This document shows positions 26,596 to 35,860 of a stretch of 64,000 bases of DNA, in pieces (the first letter of the stretch is position 1; each line of letters opens with the position of its first letter). The position numbers and the translations under genes were made by a program. Source of the DNA: JAGVSV01 sp050952845 (GTDB lineage: Bacteria > Bacillota > Clostridia > Christensenellales > Aristaeellaceae). The notes under the pieces were generated by a model. That model saw only the letters and a list, made by a program, of their open reading frames with translations, was not told the DNA's origin and searched no databases. The DNA is taken from contig JBMNLP010000001.1 of assembly GCA_050952845.1 (NCBI GenBank), positions 496,001 to 560,000 of the forward strand. The letters run 5' to 3'.

Positions 26596-27654
26596 GTGGC
26601 AAGTAAGAACATCACAATTAAAGACATCGCAAAGCTGGCGCAATGCTCGCATGCCACGGTTTCAAGGGTGCTGTCAGGGTCTGACTACCCAGTCAGCAAG
26701 GAACTGCGCGATCGGGTAGTGAGGATTGCCCGGGATAATAACTATATGCCCAATCAGTTCGGGCGCCTTCTAAAACAGCAGTATTCATCAGATATAGGCG
26801 TCATTATTCCAAATTACCATAACCCGTACTATACGACCATCATATCAATCATAGAGGAGCAATTGGAAAACACTGACGCTGGCCTTTTGATTGTAAGCAC
26901 ACAGCGCAACCGGAGAAAAGAGAGATTGGTGATGGAACAGCTGCTCTCCAAACGGGTGCATGCAGTGGTTGTAATTGATGGGCTTTCAAACAAGGGAGTT
27001 TATCAGATTGCTATCGACAAGGGCACGAAGCTTATTCTTATGAACGATGGTGTGGATATGCATGAAAGCGTATATCGTGTGAACATCGACAATGAATACT
27101 CCGGTGAATTGGCGGCATCACATTTGCTTGATCTGGGACACCGATGCTTTGCCTTTATCAGTTCAACCGGGCAGGATGATGATTATAGCTGCAGGCAGTT
27201 TGCGGCGGGGGTATGTGCGGCAATGGCGCGGCGCGGAATCGATTTTACTCCGGACTGTATCTTTTCGCTGGGTGCAGAAGAGAGGGCACGCTCGCTTAAT
27301 GGCATTGATATTGGCCGTGCATTGGCTATGCGGGCAATAAAAAGCCGGCCAGAAACCACAGCCATCATTGCTTCCAACGATCTGCTGGCCCTTGGCGCAC
27401 TGGCTTTTCTGAGAGAAGCAGGTTATCGCGTACCGCAAGACATTTCGGTAATCGGGCGGGATGACATCGTAATAGCTCAGATTTCAGTTCCTGCGCTGAC
27501 AACGATCCATGAACCATATACTGAGTCAGGGATCATCATTGCGTCGATTCTTAGCAATAACATGCCGGAATCTGAGTGTGATGTTTCTCGTGTTTTGCGT
27601 TCACGGATTGTGGTTCGTGGTACTACTGGCAAACTAAAACAACAGTTCATATGA
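26596..27654 (+). CDS. LacI-family transcriptional regulator
   Basis: The start codon is GTG with GAGGAAG upstream. The 352-aa protein has the LacI helix-turn-helix at residues 6-30 (ITIKDIAKLAQCSHATVSRV), the hinge helix around RLLKQQYSSDIGV, and a type I periplasmic-binding ligand domain (VIIPNYHNPYYTTIISIIEE, VNIDNEYSGELAASHL, IASNDLLALGALAFLREAG, ISVIGRDD). It leads an apparent operon with AgaS- and NagK-like genes 15 bp downstream, so it probably responds to an amino-sugar or its phosphate. Confidence 0.92.
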   Translation: MASKNITIKDIAKLAQCSHATVSRVLSGSDYPVSKELRDRVVRIARDNNYMPNQFGRLLKQQYSSDIGVIIPNYHNPYYTTIISIIEEQLENTDAGLLIVSTQRNRRKERLVMEQLLSKRVHAVVVIDGLSNKGVYQIAIDKGTKLILMNDGVDMHESVYRVNIDNEYSGELAASHLLDLGHRCFAFISSTGQDDDYSCRQFAAGVCAAMARRGIDFTPDCIFSLGAEERARSLNGIDIGRALAMRAIKSRPETTAIIASNDLLALGALAFLREAGYRVPQDISVIGRDDIVIAQISVPALTTIHEPYTESGIIIASILSNNMPESECDVSRVLRSRIVVRGTTGKLKQQFI

Positions 27655-27669
27655 AAGGCGGAACATGGC

Positions 27670-28833
27670 ATGATTGAACAGCAATACGGTCGGGACGAGA
27701 CGTTTTTCCTTGAGCACAGTGCGCTCACCACGGCAAAGGAAATCCTGCAGCAGCCGGCTTTATGGCGCAATTTGGCTCGGCTGCTTATGAAGCAATCTCA
27801 AGAGATCGATGCCTTTATGTCGCGCTTGGGGAAGCGTTCCGATCTTCGCATCATATTGACCGGCGCCGGATCCTCTGCTTTTATCGGTGAAAGCCTGCAA
27901 ATGATGTTAGGACGAGGATACGGTTTAAGAAGCGAAGCCATTGCGACGACAGACATTGTGTCGGCACCCGAAGCTGTATTACATAATGTTCCTACGCTGC
28001 TGGTCAGTTTCTCCCGTTCGGGAGAAAGTCCGGAAAGCATGGAGGCCCTGAAATTAGCGTCTAAGCATGTCAACAAGCTCTATAACCTGGTTGTTGTCTG
28101 TAAAAAAGAATCCTCCCTTGCTGCCATGGCGGCGCAGTCCGGCGATACCTTGATTTTAAACATGCCCGAGGGCTCCAGCGATTTGGGGTTTGCGATGACC
28201 AGCAGCGTTAGCTGCATGATGCTGGGCACCTATATGGCGCTGTCCGGTATTCAGGCAAGTCGTTACGCCGAATACATCTATCAATTGGCTGACAGCGTTG
28301 AAAAGGAGTTTAAAGCCATGGATAATCTGGCCAGGGACATTGCTTCCTTTCAATACGACCGGATGATTTATCTGGGCAGCGGCGGTCTCAAAGGTCTGGC
28401 GCATGAAGGCGCTGTTAAATCCCTTGAGCTTACCAATGGCAAGGTCAATGCCTCCTATGAGAGCCCCATGGGCTTCCGCCATGGTCCTAAGACTGTCATC
28501 AACAAGCGTACGCTGACTGTTCATTTCATCTCCCCCCTCCTGAAAACCCGGCTGTATGACCTGGATCTGCTCCATGAGCTGGTCGAACAAAAAGAGGAGA
28601 ATAAGCAGGTGGCCATCGCAGACAAGAATTGCGATATGCCATCAGGGCTTGATTACGTTTTCCTTTACGAACCGGTTGACGCTGAACATCAGGAACTGAC
28701 CGCCTATATCAAGGGCTTGCTCTTTCTTCAACTGATTTCCCTTGAAAAATCCATGGAAAGCGGAACGCCTACAGATAACCCAAGCGTTGGCGGCCAGGTG
28801 AGCCGCGTAGTCCGGGGAGTTAAAATCCATTGA
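27670..28833 (+). CDS. SIS-domain sugar-phosphate isomerase/deaminase (AgaS-like)
   Basis: A 387-aa protein with two SIS domains: ILTGAGSSAFIGESLQMML, then VSFSRSGESPESMEALKLA, and in the second half MIYLGSGGLKGLAHEGAVKS with ESPMGFRHGPKTVI. The C-terminal SGTPTDNPSVGGQVSRVVRG is characteristic of AgaS. AgaS deaminates and isomerises galactosamine-6-phosphate to tagatose-6-phosphate. Its stop overlaps the TTG start of the kinase gene (TTGA), showing tight coupling. Whether the true substrate is galactosamine-6-P or another amino-sugar phosphate is not decided. Confidence 0.88.
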   Translation: MIEQQYGRDETFFLEHSALTTAKEILQQPALWRNLARLLMKQSQEIDAFMSRLGKRSDLRIILTGAGSSAFIGESLQMMLGRGYGLRSEAIATTDIVSAPEAVLHNVPTLLVSFSRSGESPESMEALKLASKHVNKLYNLVVVCKKESSLAAMAAQSGDTLILNMPEGSSDLGFAMTSSVSCMMLGTYMALSGIQASRYAEYIYQLADSVEKEFKAMDNLARDIASFQYDRMIYLGSGGLKGLAHEGAVKSLELTNGKVNASYESPMGFRHGPKTVINKRTLTVHFISPLLKTRLYDLDLLHELVEQKEENKQVAIADKNCDMPSGLDYVFLYEPVDAEHQELTAYIKGLLFLQLISLEKSMESGTPTDNPSVGGQVSRVVRGVKIH

Positions 28834-29846
28834 GTATTGCTAAAGAATCCAATCAGGATGGCTTGATTCTGGGGATGGATGGCGGGGGCAGCAAAACAGC
28901 CTGCCTGCTGATGGACCTTCAGGGAAACATTCTGGTTGAAACGGAGGGAATCGGAATCAACTACCGCCAGTACGGTGTGTCCAACGTGCTGGCGACGATC
29001 CGGCAGCTGACGGATGATTGCATGAAAACAGCAGGCGTCAGCGAGGCTTCCCTTACCGGCGTGTGCATTGGCATGCCCAGTTACGGCGAGCATCCTCCAA
29101 CCGATAACCAACTGGCTGAAGCCTTGTACGAGATGTTTCCGCGTCTGATGCTGGTCAATGATGTTCATGTGGGCTGGGCCGGTTCCCTGGCTTTGGACAG
29201 CGGCATCAACCTTGTTTCGGGCACCGGCTCCATTGCCTTTGGCGTAGACGGCAAGGGGCGGGCTGCAAGGAGCGGCGGCTGGTCTGAACGCATAGGGGAT
29301 GAGGGGAGCAGCTACTGGCTGGCGGTCATGGGCATGCAGCTGTTTACAAAGCAATCGGATGGTCGCCAGCCCCGCGGTCCCTTATACCGGCTCATCAAGG
29401 AAAAGTTCAGGCTGAGCAACGATTTTGAGTTTGTCCCACTCATTGAGGAGCAATATTTGCCGTACCGGGAAAAGGTCGCCTCCTTCCATTATCTGGTGGC
29501 TCAGGCAGCAGAGGAGCAGGATATCACGGTGATTGACTTATATCAAAAAGCTGCTGAAGAACTGTTCAGCCTGGTCATGTCCGTATTTAACCAGTTGGGC
29601 AAGCCGGCGGAATGCAGGCAGGTGTCGTATTCCGGAGGGACGTTTAAGGTGGGGGAGGTGCTGCTTGGGCCATTGAGGAAGCTCTTGGACAAGGAAGGTT
29701 TGCATTTGCAGGCGCCAATGTTTTCCCCTGTGGCCGGGGCTTTGCTGCTGGCAATCAGGCAGTTTGCAAGCCAACATCTTGACAGTGTGCTGGCCGCTCT
29801 GACAAGTTGGCAAAGCTTAACACCTTCTTCTTTCAGCCCCTTGTGA
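28830..29846 (+). CDS. BadF/BadG-family sugar kinase (N-acetylglucosamine kinase-like)
   Basis: A TTG start at 28830 overlaps the AgaS stop. The 338-aa protein belongs to the ASKHA kinase superfamily: phosphate-1 motif LILGMDGGGSKTACLLMD, catalytic region LMLVNDVHVGWAGSLALDSG, phosphate-2 motif VSGTGSIAFGVDG, RSGGWSERIGDEGSSYW and the adenosine motif VSYSGGTFKVG. Relatives phosphorylate N-acetylglucosamine or N-acetylgalactosamine, which fits a role just before the SIS isomerase. It has a 160-bp gap to the GH4 gene and may end a first transcriptional segment. Confidence 0.87.
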   Translation: MSIAKESNQDGLILGMDGGGSKTACLLMDLQGNILVETEGIGINYRQYGVSNVLATIRQLTDDCMKTAGVSEASLTGVCIGMPSYGEHPPTDNQLAEALYEMFPRLMLVNDVHVGWAGSLALDSGINLVSGTGSIAFGVDGKGRAARSGGWSERIGDEGSSYWLAVMGMQLFTKQSDGRQPRGPLYRLIKEKFRLSNDFEFVPLIEEQYLPYREKVASFHYLVAQAAEEQDITVIDLYQKAAEELFSLVMSVFNQLGKPAECRQVSYSGGTFKVGEVLLGPLRKLLDKEGLHLQAPMFSPVAGALLLAIRQFASQHLDSVLAALTSWQSLTPSSFSPL

Positions 29847-30007
29847 AGATAGCGGAGGTGCAGTGTTCAAACTCATGAAGGGAAAGCATGTCAGTTGTTG
29901 GTTTTGCAAAGGGCGGATATGATTGTCCCACGGCAGAAGACAGGGCAGGTCATTGCCTAAACAGCGTTGCAGCGTACGAAAGCAAAAAGACTTAGTGGAG
30001 GTTCGGT

Positions 30008-31324
30008 ATGTTTTTTGGACGGAAACGATTTAAATTTGTTTTCATTGGAGCGGGCAGCTCCGTATTTACGATGCGATTGGTTGGGGATATCCTGGGCGAA
30101 GATTTTATCGAAGGGGGAGAGCTCCACCTGGTGGACATTGACGCCAGGGTGCTTTCACCTGTTGCAGAAGCGGTGGGCAAACTGGTCGCCCACGCAGGAA
30201 AAGCATTTGAGATCAGCACCCATCTCCATTACAGGACAGCGCTGAAAGACGCGGACTTTGTGGTATTCATCTATGCGGTTGGCGCTTACCGAGCCTGGAA
30301 GCGCGACATTGCTACCTGTACGCGGTTTGGCGTCAACCAGTCGGTGGGCGACACCATTGGGCCCGGAGCGGTGATTCGAATCCTGCGCTCCATCCCACTG
30401 GCAGTCGAAATTGCGAAGGAAATGGAGAAGGTATGTCCTCACGCCTATATCATTAATTACACCAACCCGGAAGGCGCGCAGTGTCTGGCAATCCAGAAAT
30501 ACACCGCCATCAAATCCTTCGGGCTTTGCCATGGAACGCCGGATACGGCGGCTGAACTGGCACGGAAGGTATTCGGGGTAAAACCGGAGGAACTGGCCTA
30601 CCGTGCGGCGGGGGTCAATCACCTGACGTGGTTTATTGATCTGAATATTAACGGACAGGATGTCTATCCGCTCTTAGAGGAGAAACTGCTGTCCAGCGGG
30701 TTTGCAGCGCAGGAACCGGTGTCTTTCCAGTTGCTGAAAATCTTCGGTCTCTACTGCGCCCCCGGCGATCGGCATGCGGAGGAGTTCTTTTCCACCTTCT
30801 TAAGGGATAAGGTCATGGAGAAGATGGACCTGACCTGGAAGAATAACGATTTTAAGGTGATCGACGGCTGGCGGGCGAAGGATGCGGCCTTGATGGAGAA
30901 AATCCTTCATGAAGACAGCGGCTATGAACATTTTCTCCGGGGCAGCGGCGAAACCGCGACCCATTTCATCCGCTCGCTTGCTACCGGCGCTGTTTCAAGC
31001 GAGATGGTCAATGTCATCAATCAGGGCTACATCAGCAACATCTCGGATGGCATTGTTGTTGAAGTTCCCACTTTTGTTGACCGTTTTGGTCTGCATCCCC
31101 AGTACATCGGCGCCCTGCCTGCGGGTATCGCTGCGAAGTGTGAGAGCTTGGGACGGGAATACCTGTTGTTGGTGGATGCCGCCCTTGAAGGCGACAGACA
31201 GAAAGCGCTGCAAGCGATGTATCTGGACCCGCTGTGCGCGATGTGCGATGATCCTGAAGGGCTGCTGGATGCGTTAATTGCAGAGAACCTGGATCTGCTG
31301 CCTGAAGGCTGGAGAAAGCAATGA
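30008..31324 (+). CDS. GH4-family NAD- and metal-dependent glycosidase
   Basis: A 438-aa protein. The N-terminal Rossmann motif is FVFIGAGSSVFTMRLVGDIL; NAD is used catalytically in GH4. Further signatures are FGVNQSVGDTIGPGAVIRIL, INYTNPEGAQ, the metal-binding Cys174-His175 in GLCHGTPD and His205 in AGVNHLTWF. Length and motifs fit the alpha-galactosidase/alpha-glucuronidase/alpha-galacturonidase branch (MelA, AglA, LplD) rather than 6-phospho-glycosidases, but the subgroup is not certain. It precedes the sugar ABC importer and should act on the imported glycoside in the cytoplasm. GTGGAGG lies upstream of the ATG. Confidence 0.9.
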   Translation: MFFGRKRFKFVFIGAGSSVFTMRLVGDILGEDFIEGGELHLVDIDARVLSPVAEAVGKLVAHAGKAFEISTHLHYRTALKDADFVVFIYAVGAYRAWKRDIATCTRFGVNQSVGDTIGPGAVIRILRSIPLAVEIAKEMEKVCPHAYIINYTNPEGAQCLAIQKYTAIKSFGLCHGTPDTAAELARKVFGVKPEELAYRAAGVNHLTWFIDLNINGQDVYPLLEEKLLSSGFAAQEPVSFQLLKIFGLYCAPGDRHAEEFFSTFLRDKVMEKMDLTWKNNDFKVIDGWRAKDAALMEKILHEDSGYEHFLRGSGETATHFIRSLATGAVSSEMVNVINQGYISNISDGIVVEVPTFVDRFGLHPQYIGALPAGIAAKCESLGREYLLLVDAALEGDRQKALQAMYLDPLCAMCDDPEGLLDALIAENLDLLPEGWRKQ

Positions 31325-31369
31325 ATTTAAAGGGGTCATCCCTTTAAAAAAGAATTTTTGGAGGTATCA

Positions 31370-32650
31370 ATGATGAAGAAGCTGGTTACTCTCGTTCTTG
31401 CACTTGCGCTCATGCTGAGCCTGTGCATTCCCACTTCTGCGGAACAGCAGGTCGTGACGTTCTGGTCCCACCAGAATGTGGCATGGAATGCTTCCTGGGA
31501 GGAACTGATCGCGGAATTTGAGGCGCAGAACCCCGATATCCGCATTGAGTACACGAACTTTCCCTACAGTGACTTTGAGGCAAAGACGCAGACCTCGCTG
31601 ATGGCGTCTGACGCCGGCGCGGACGTATATGAGGTTTGGGGCGGATGGATGCTGGACTTTGCAAGCACTGGCGCGCTGAGTGAAGTGCCCGATGAATTGA
31701 TGGCTGGCCTGTTGGAAGACTCTTATGAACCTGTACTGGGCACGTTGCAGTACGAAGGCAAATACTATGGTGCTCCGCTGGAACTGAACTCCGGCTACGG
31801 CGGCATGGTGGTCAACAAGAAGCTGTTTGAAGAAAATGGCATCGCCTATCCCACTACTTGGGAGGAAGTCATCAATATTGCCCGTGAAGTATCTGTTTCC
31901 GACGGCAACATCATGGAGATGCGCGGTCTGGAATACGCCGGCAGCGATGCGCTGTTTTTTAACTGGTTGGCGATGATCCTGCAGAAAGGCGGAGATTTCC
32001 GAACTGAGGATGGCCGGATCGTGCTGGATAGCGAAATCGCCATTGAGTGTATGGAGGAATTGGTTTCCTATATTACTGTTGATCACATCAACAATTTGGA
32101 CACGCAGACCAATGCTCTGGGCATTGGTGAGCATGCTTTCGTCTGCCTGGATGAGTGCTACATGGTGACAAATGGCCCGTGGATTATCGCGGACTGCGAG
32201 GCTTCCTATGGTTTGACATATGGCGAGGACTTTGAGTACATTGCCCAGCCTGCTTTCGTCGAGGGTGTTGAGCAGAAGTGGGCGGCTGAAACCGGCTGGA
32301 GCCTCTGCGTTGCGAAAAAGTCACAGGTTTCTGACGCTGCATGGAAGTTCATTTCCTTTGTGATGGAAGAGGAAAACCTGCTCAGGCACAACATTGCCTG
32401 CGCGCAGATTCCGCCGAGAAAGTCTGTCGCTGAGAATCCTGCCTACTTGGAGAGCATGCCTTACATGAAGCCGGCAATTGATATTCTGAGCAAGTCTGTT
32501 TACGTCGGTTCCTTCAATACGGGCATCGTTAAGGGTTTTATTACCCAGATGTTTATCGCCCTGTGTTCTGAGGATGGCACCTATGCGTCCGTTGAGGAAG
32601 CGTGCCATCGCCTACAGGCTGAGATCGACGCCAAGGTGAAGTTCTATTGA
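31370..32650 (+). CDS. Carbohydrate ABC importer substrate-binding protein (MsmE/UgpB-like)
   Basis: The start is the ATG at 31370 (MMKKLVTLVL), 7 nt after GGAGG. The 426-aa product has a signal peptide ending near TSAEQ and a family 1 solute-binding fold: VVTFWSHQNVAWNASWEELI, FEAQNPDIRIEYTNFPYSDF, LNSGYGGMVVNKKLFEENGI and WAAETGWSLCVAKKS. The Cys in SLCIPTSA is not followed by a typical lipoprotein context. It is the first of three importer genes and lies 46 bp after GH4; a stable hairpin follows it. Confidence 0.92.
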   Translation: MMKKLVTLVLALALMLSLCIPTSAEQQVVTFWSHQNVAWNASWEELIAEFEAQNPDIRIEYTNFPYSDFEAKTQTSLMASDAGADVYEVWGGWMLDFASTGALSEVPDELMAGLLEDSYEPVLGTLQYEGKYYGAPLELNSGYGGMVVNKKLFEENGIAYPTTWEEVINIAREVSVSDGNIMEMRGLEYAGSDALFFNWLAMILQKGGDFRTEDGRIVLDSEIAIECMEELVSYITVDHINNLDTQTNALGIGEHAFVCLDECYMVTNGPWIIADCEASYGLTYGEDFEYIAQPAFVEGVEQKWAAETGWSLCVAKKSQVSDAAWKFISFVMEEENLLRHNIACAQIPPRKSVAENPAYLESMPYMKPAIDILSKSVYVGSFNTGIVKGFITQMFIALCSEDGTYASVEEACHRLQAEIDAKVKFY

Positions 32651-32679
32651 TCGCATAAGCGCTTGATCCGCCAATACAG

Positions 32680-32708
32680 CTGCCGGGGCGGCTTGTCCGC
32701 CCCGGCAG
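32680..32708 (+). terminator. 12-bp intercistronic hairpin after the binding-protein gene
   Basis: CTGCCGGGGCGG (32680-32691) and CCGCCCCGGCAG (32697-32708) form a perfect stem with a 5-nt loop and no strong T-run. It probably stabilises the binding-protein transcript or partly terminates. Confidence 0.65.
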
Positions 32709-32738
32709 TGATTTCAAGGAATGGAAAGGATGGGAGCG

Positions 32739-33614
32739 ATGAAGCATTCAAAATTCCCATATATCGTGCTTATACCGCTGTTGTTTCTGATGTTTGTGTT
32801 CATCGTACTTCCAATCATAGGCAACTTTGTGATTTCGTTTTTGGACTATAACCCGCTGCGGGCAGAAGGGAATCGCTTTGTCGGGTTTAAGAATTATGCA
32901 CGATTCTTTACAGACAATCTGTTCAAAAAATCCTTTGTCAATACGATGGTTTTCGTTTTGTCGATGACTGTTTTGAATCTTATCATGACGTTGATCATGG
33001 CGCAACTGCTGGCAGGCTTGCAGTCCGGGCACTGGCGCAGCTTTTTCCGGGTCACCTTCTTTATGCCTTGCGTTGCACCGCTTGCAGCCGTAGCCATTGT
33101 TTGGCAGCGGTGTATTCTGCCTGTTAAGGGTGGTTTGCTCAACATGGGATTGTCTGCACTCGGTTTTTCTGCCGTGAACTGGCTGGATACCCAGCATCTG
33201 ATGTTCTCGCTGATCATGCTCTCACTGTGGGCGGATGTCGGCTATAATATCATTCTGTTTACTTCCGGAATCGAAGGCATTCCAACCAGTTATTTTGAAG
33301 CTGCAGAGATAGACGGCGCTGGTCCGATTCGCCGTTTCTTCAGCATTACTTTTCCGCTGCTGAACCGTATCTTCACCTTCGTTTCCATCACTACTGTCAT
33401 TTCGTATTTTCAGGCATTTGCGCAGTTTTCCATCGTCGCCAAGGGCGGCGGTTCCGGTTATGCCGGTTATGTGATGAGTACGTATATTTATGATATGGGC
33501 TTTGGCAACAAGGATATGGGCTATGCGTCAGCGCTGTCTGTTGCGCTGTTCATGGTGATCATGGCTTTTACACTGATCCAGCGCAGAGCGACCAAGGTGG
33601 ATTGGGGGTATTGA
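32739..33614 (+). CDS. Carbohydrate ABC importer permease (MalF/UgpA-like)
   Basis: The ATG at 32739 (MKHSKFPYIVL) is chosen because AAAGGA lies 8 nt upstream; ATGs at 32721 and 32730 are alternatives. The 291-aa protein has six membrane segments and the EAA loop YFEAAEIDGAGPIRRFFSIT, the docking motif for an MsmK/MalK-type ATPase. No cognate ATPase gene is in this window, as is usual for this class, which shares a genome-wide ATPase. The next permease starts 1 bp after its stop. Confidence 0.92.
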   Translation: MKHSKFPYIVLIPLLFLMFVFIVLPIIGNFVISFLDYNPLRAEGNRFVGFKNYARFFTDNLFKKSFVNTMVFVLSMTVLNLIMTLIMAQLLAGLQSGHWRSFFRVTFFMPCVAPLAAVAIVWQRCILPVKGGLLNMGLSALGFSAVNWLDTQHLMFSLIMLSLWADVGYNIILFTSGIEGIPTSYFEAAEIDGAGPIRRFFSITFPLLNRIFTFVSITTVISYFQAFAQFSIVAKGGGSGYAGYVMSTYIYDMGFGNKDMGYASALSVALFMVIMAFTLIQRRATKVDWGY

Positions 33615-33615
33615 G

Positions 33616-34443
33616 ATGCCGCGACGAGCACAAAAAAGATTGATAGACGCTGTTGTTATCGCAGTTATGTTTGTTATTGCTGTGGTTTTCCTGATGCCAT
33701 ATGTCTGGATGATTCTTAATTCTCTTAAGGACAGGGTGGAAATCATGAAAGCCAAGACATTTTGGCCCAATGAATTCACCGTGAAGAATTATGTCGTTGT
33801 GTTTACGCAGTCACCTATCCTTTTTTGGTTTAAAAACAGCGTGGTTGTTACAGTGGTCAATACGCTTTTGGTGCTGTTTACCAGTTCGATTGCGGGATTT
33901 GTATTTGCGAAGTACGATTTTAAGGGCCGGAACGTGTTGTTCATGATTGTGCTGGCGACCATGATGGTTCCGGCGCAAGTCACCATGATCCCATCATTCC
34001 TGCTGATCGATCGGCTGTATATGTATGACACGTTGGCGGCGCTGATCGTGCCTTCAATGGTCAGCGGGTTCGGTATTTTTCTGTGCAAACAATTCATTGA
34101 AGATATTCCGGACGCACTATGTGAAGCAGCAGTCATCGATGGAGCAAGCGATCTTAGAGTATACTCCCAAATTATCATTCCTCTGGTGCGTCCGGCTTTG
34201 GGGGCACTGGCGATCTTTACCTTTCTTGGCAAGTGGAATGACTATCTCGGTCCTCTGCTCTATTTGAGTAATCCCATGAACATGACCATGCCGCTGGCGC
34301 TCAACTTCTTCAGCGGTAGGAACACTTCAGATGTCGGGGCTATCATGGCTGCGGCGGTATTGGTAACCTTACCGGTAACGATCGTTTACCTTTGCCTGCA
34401 GAAGCAGTTTATCAAGGGGATTGCCATGACTGGTATAAAATAA
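33616..34443 (+). CDS. Carbohydrate ABC importer permease (MalG/UgpE-like)
   Basis: A 275-aa, six-helix membrane protein. The N-terminus PYVWMILNSLKDRVEIM and the EAA loop LCEAAVIDGASDLRVYSQII are typical of MalG-type subunits, as is the C-terminus KQFIKGIAMTGIK. It pairs with the preceding permease and is followed 13 bp later by the URO-D-like gene. Confidence 0.92.
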   Translation: MPRRAQKRLIDAVVIAVMFVIAVVFLMPYVWMILNSLKDRVEIMKAKTFWPNEFTVKNYVVVFTQSPILFWFKNSVVVTVVNTLLVLFTSSIAGFVFAKYDFKGRNVLFMIVLATMMVPAQVTMIPSFLLIDRLYMYDTLAALIVPSMVSGFGIFLCKQFIEDIPDALCEAAVIDGASDLRVYSQIIIPLVRPALGALAIFTFLGKWNDYLGPLLYLSNPMNMTMPLALNFFSGRNTSDVGAIMAAAVLVTLPVTIVYLCLQKQFIKGIAMTGIK

Positions 34444-34456
34444 AGGAGGCATCGCC

Positions 34457-35707
34457 ATGACAAAGATTTCACGCAGAGAATTGGATCGCCTACGTGCGCT
34501 GGCCAGGGAACAGGCTGAAATCGCGGGCAGCGATTCGATGAAACAGCTATATGCCGATTGGGCGCGCCACGGACGTTTTGAAAAGAATGCACGGCCCATG
34601 CTGACAATTGAGTTGTGGACCTTTGCTGATGAGATCATTCCGGGCATGCTTCAGTGCGAGACATCCCGTGCCCGCGAATTGGAGGCACTGCTTCTTTCCA
34701 ATATCATTCCGTATCAGCTTTTTGGTGACGATACACCTGTGCGCAGCTATATCCCTGTTCCTGTGAAGAAGCAGTTTGTGCCGTTTGGCCTGGAAACGCG
34801 CAAGGAGTGCTCGGGAGATAGCGGGTATGTCGGCGCCGGCCATCGCTTCCTGACTTATTTGGAGGATCTGGAAGAGGATTGGCACCTTCTGAGCAAGTCT
34901 AAGTATTCCATTGATATGCAGGGAACCCGGGAGGAGATCGACGGAATAAACGAACTGATCGGAGATATTCTCCCTGCACGCCGCAGCGGCGAAACGCTCT
35001 GTGCCAATGTGGCTGAGGATATCATCCACACGATCAGCATGGAAAACCTGTATGTGGCCATGCTGGACACGCCCGCGCTTGTGCACCGCATGGTGGACAT
35101 GCTGGTTCAGGATTATGACGAGTATTTTACCTTTCTGGAGAGCTATGGTTTGTTGCCTACCGCATCGGACGAAGCCCTTCCGCAGGGTTCCTATTGCTTC
35201 AACGGAACATTGCCTGCCGAAGGAGAGAAGCTGAAGGTCCATCAGGTCTGGGGCTATATGGATGCGGAGGAGATGAATGATGTCTCGCCGCAGATGTACA
35301 GGGATTTCATCGTGGAGCACTATAAGCCCTTAACGGCGCGCTTTGGCGCATTGTCCTACGGCTGTTGTGAGGCGATCCACCGCTTCTGGAAGGACAGCGT
35401 GGAGACGCTGCCAAACCTGAGGAAGGTATCGGTTTCTGCCTGGTGCGATGTTCGCTATATGGGAGAGCAGCTTCAAAATCGGGACATCGTATTTCTCAGC
35501 AAGCCGACCGCCAATTTGCTGGGCGTTTCCAGCCGGCTCGATGAACAGGCCGTAAGCTCGTATTTTCGTGAAACGGCTGAAGCGGCGCATGGGTGCAGGC
35601 TGGAAGTGACGCAGAGAGATGTCTATCTGCTTCACGGAAATGTGGACAAGGTGCGCCGCTATGTGGAGCTGGCACGGGCAGCGCTGGAGAGGTACTGGAA
35701 ACCATAA
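34457..35707 (+). CDS. URO-D superfamily protein, divergent
   Basis: A 416-aa cytoplasmic protein preceded by AAAGGAGG. Features matching the URO-D/methyltransferase superfamily are CANVAEDIIHTISMENLYVA, the helix ALVHRMVDMLVQDYDEYFTF, the segment VHQVWGYMDAEEMNDVSPQM and the late strand FGALSYGCCEAIHRFWK, where GCC falls where methyltransferase relatives carry a zinc-ligand cysteine. It is much diverged from the protein at 4032. It is the last gene of the sugar import operon, so a role in processing an imported compound, possibly methylated, is conceivable but unproven. Confidence 0.75.
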   Translation: MTKISRRELDRLRALAREQAEIAGSDSMKQLYADWARHGRFEKNARPMLTIELWTFADEIIPGMLQCETSRARELEALLLSNIIPYQLFGDDTPVRSYIPVPVKKQFVPFGLETRKECSGDSGYVGAGHRFLTYLEDLEEDWHLLSKSKYSIDMQGTREEIDGINELIGDILPARRSGETLCANVAEDIIHTISMENLYVAMLDTPALVHRMVDMLVQDYDEYFTFLESYGLLPTASDEALPQGSYCFNGTLPAEGEKLKVHQVWGYMDAEEMNDVSPQMYRDFIVEHYKPLTARFGALSYGCCEAIHRFWKDSVETLPNLRKVSVSAWCDVRYMGEQLQNRDIVFLSKPTANLLGVSSRLDEQAVSSYFRETAEAAHGCRLEVTQRDVYLLHGNVDKVRRYVELARAALERYWKP

Positions 35708-35860
35708 GGTAAGACAAATTCCGAACATGAACGCATCGTCGCGCCGGGCTTTTACCTTGAAGTTACTATGAACAACAAAACAGAAGATAGAAATGGAATT
35801 TGCATTTATGAGTTGGAAGGTTTTGGTACATCAGGAATCTAACGTACCAGATTTTCTGAT

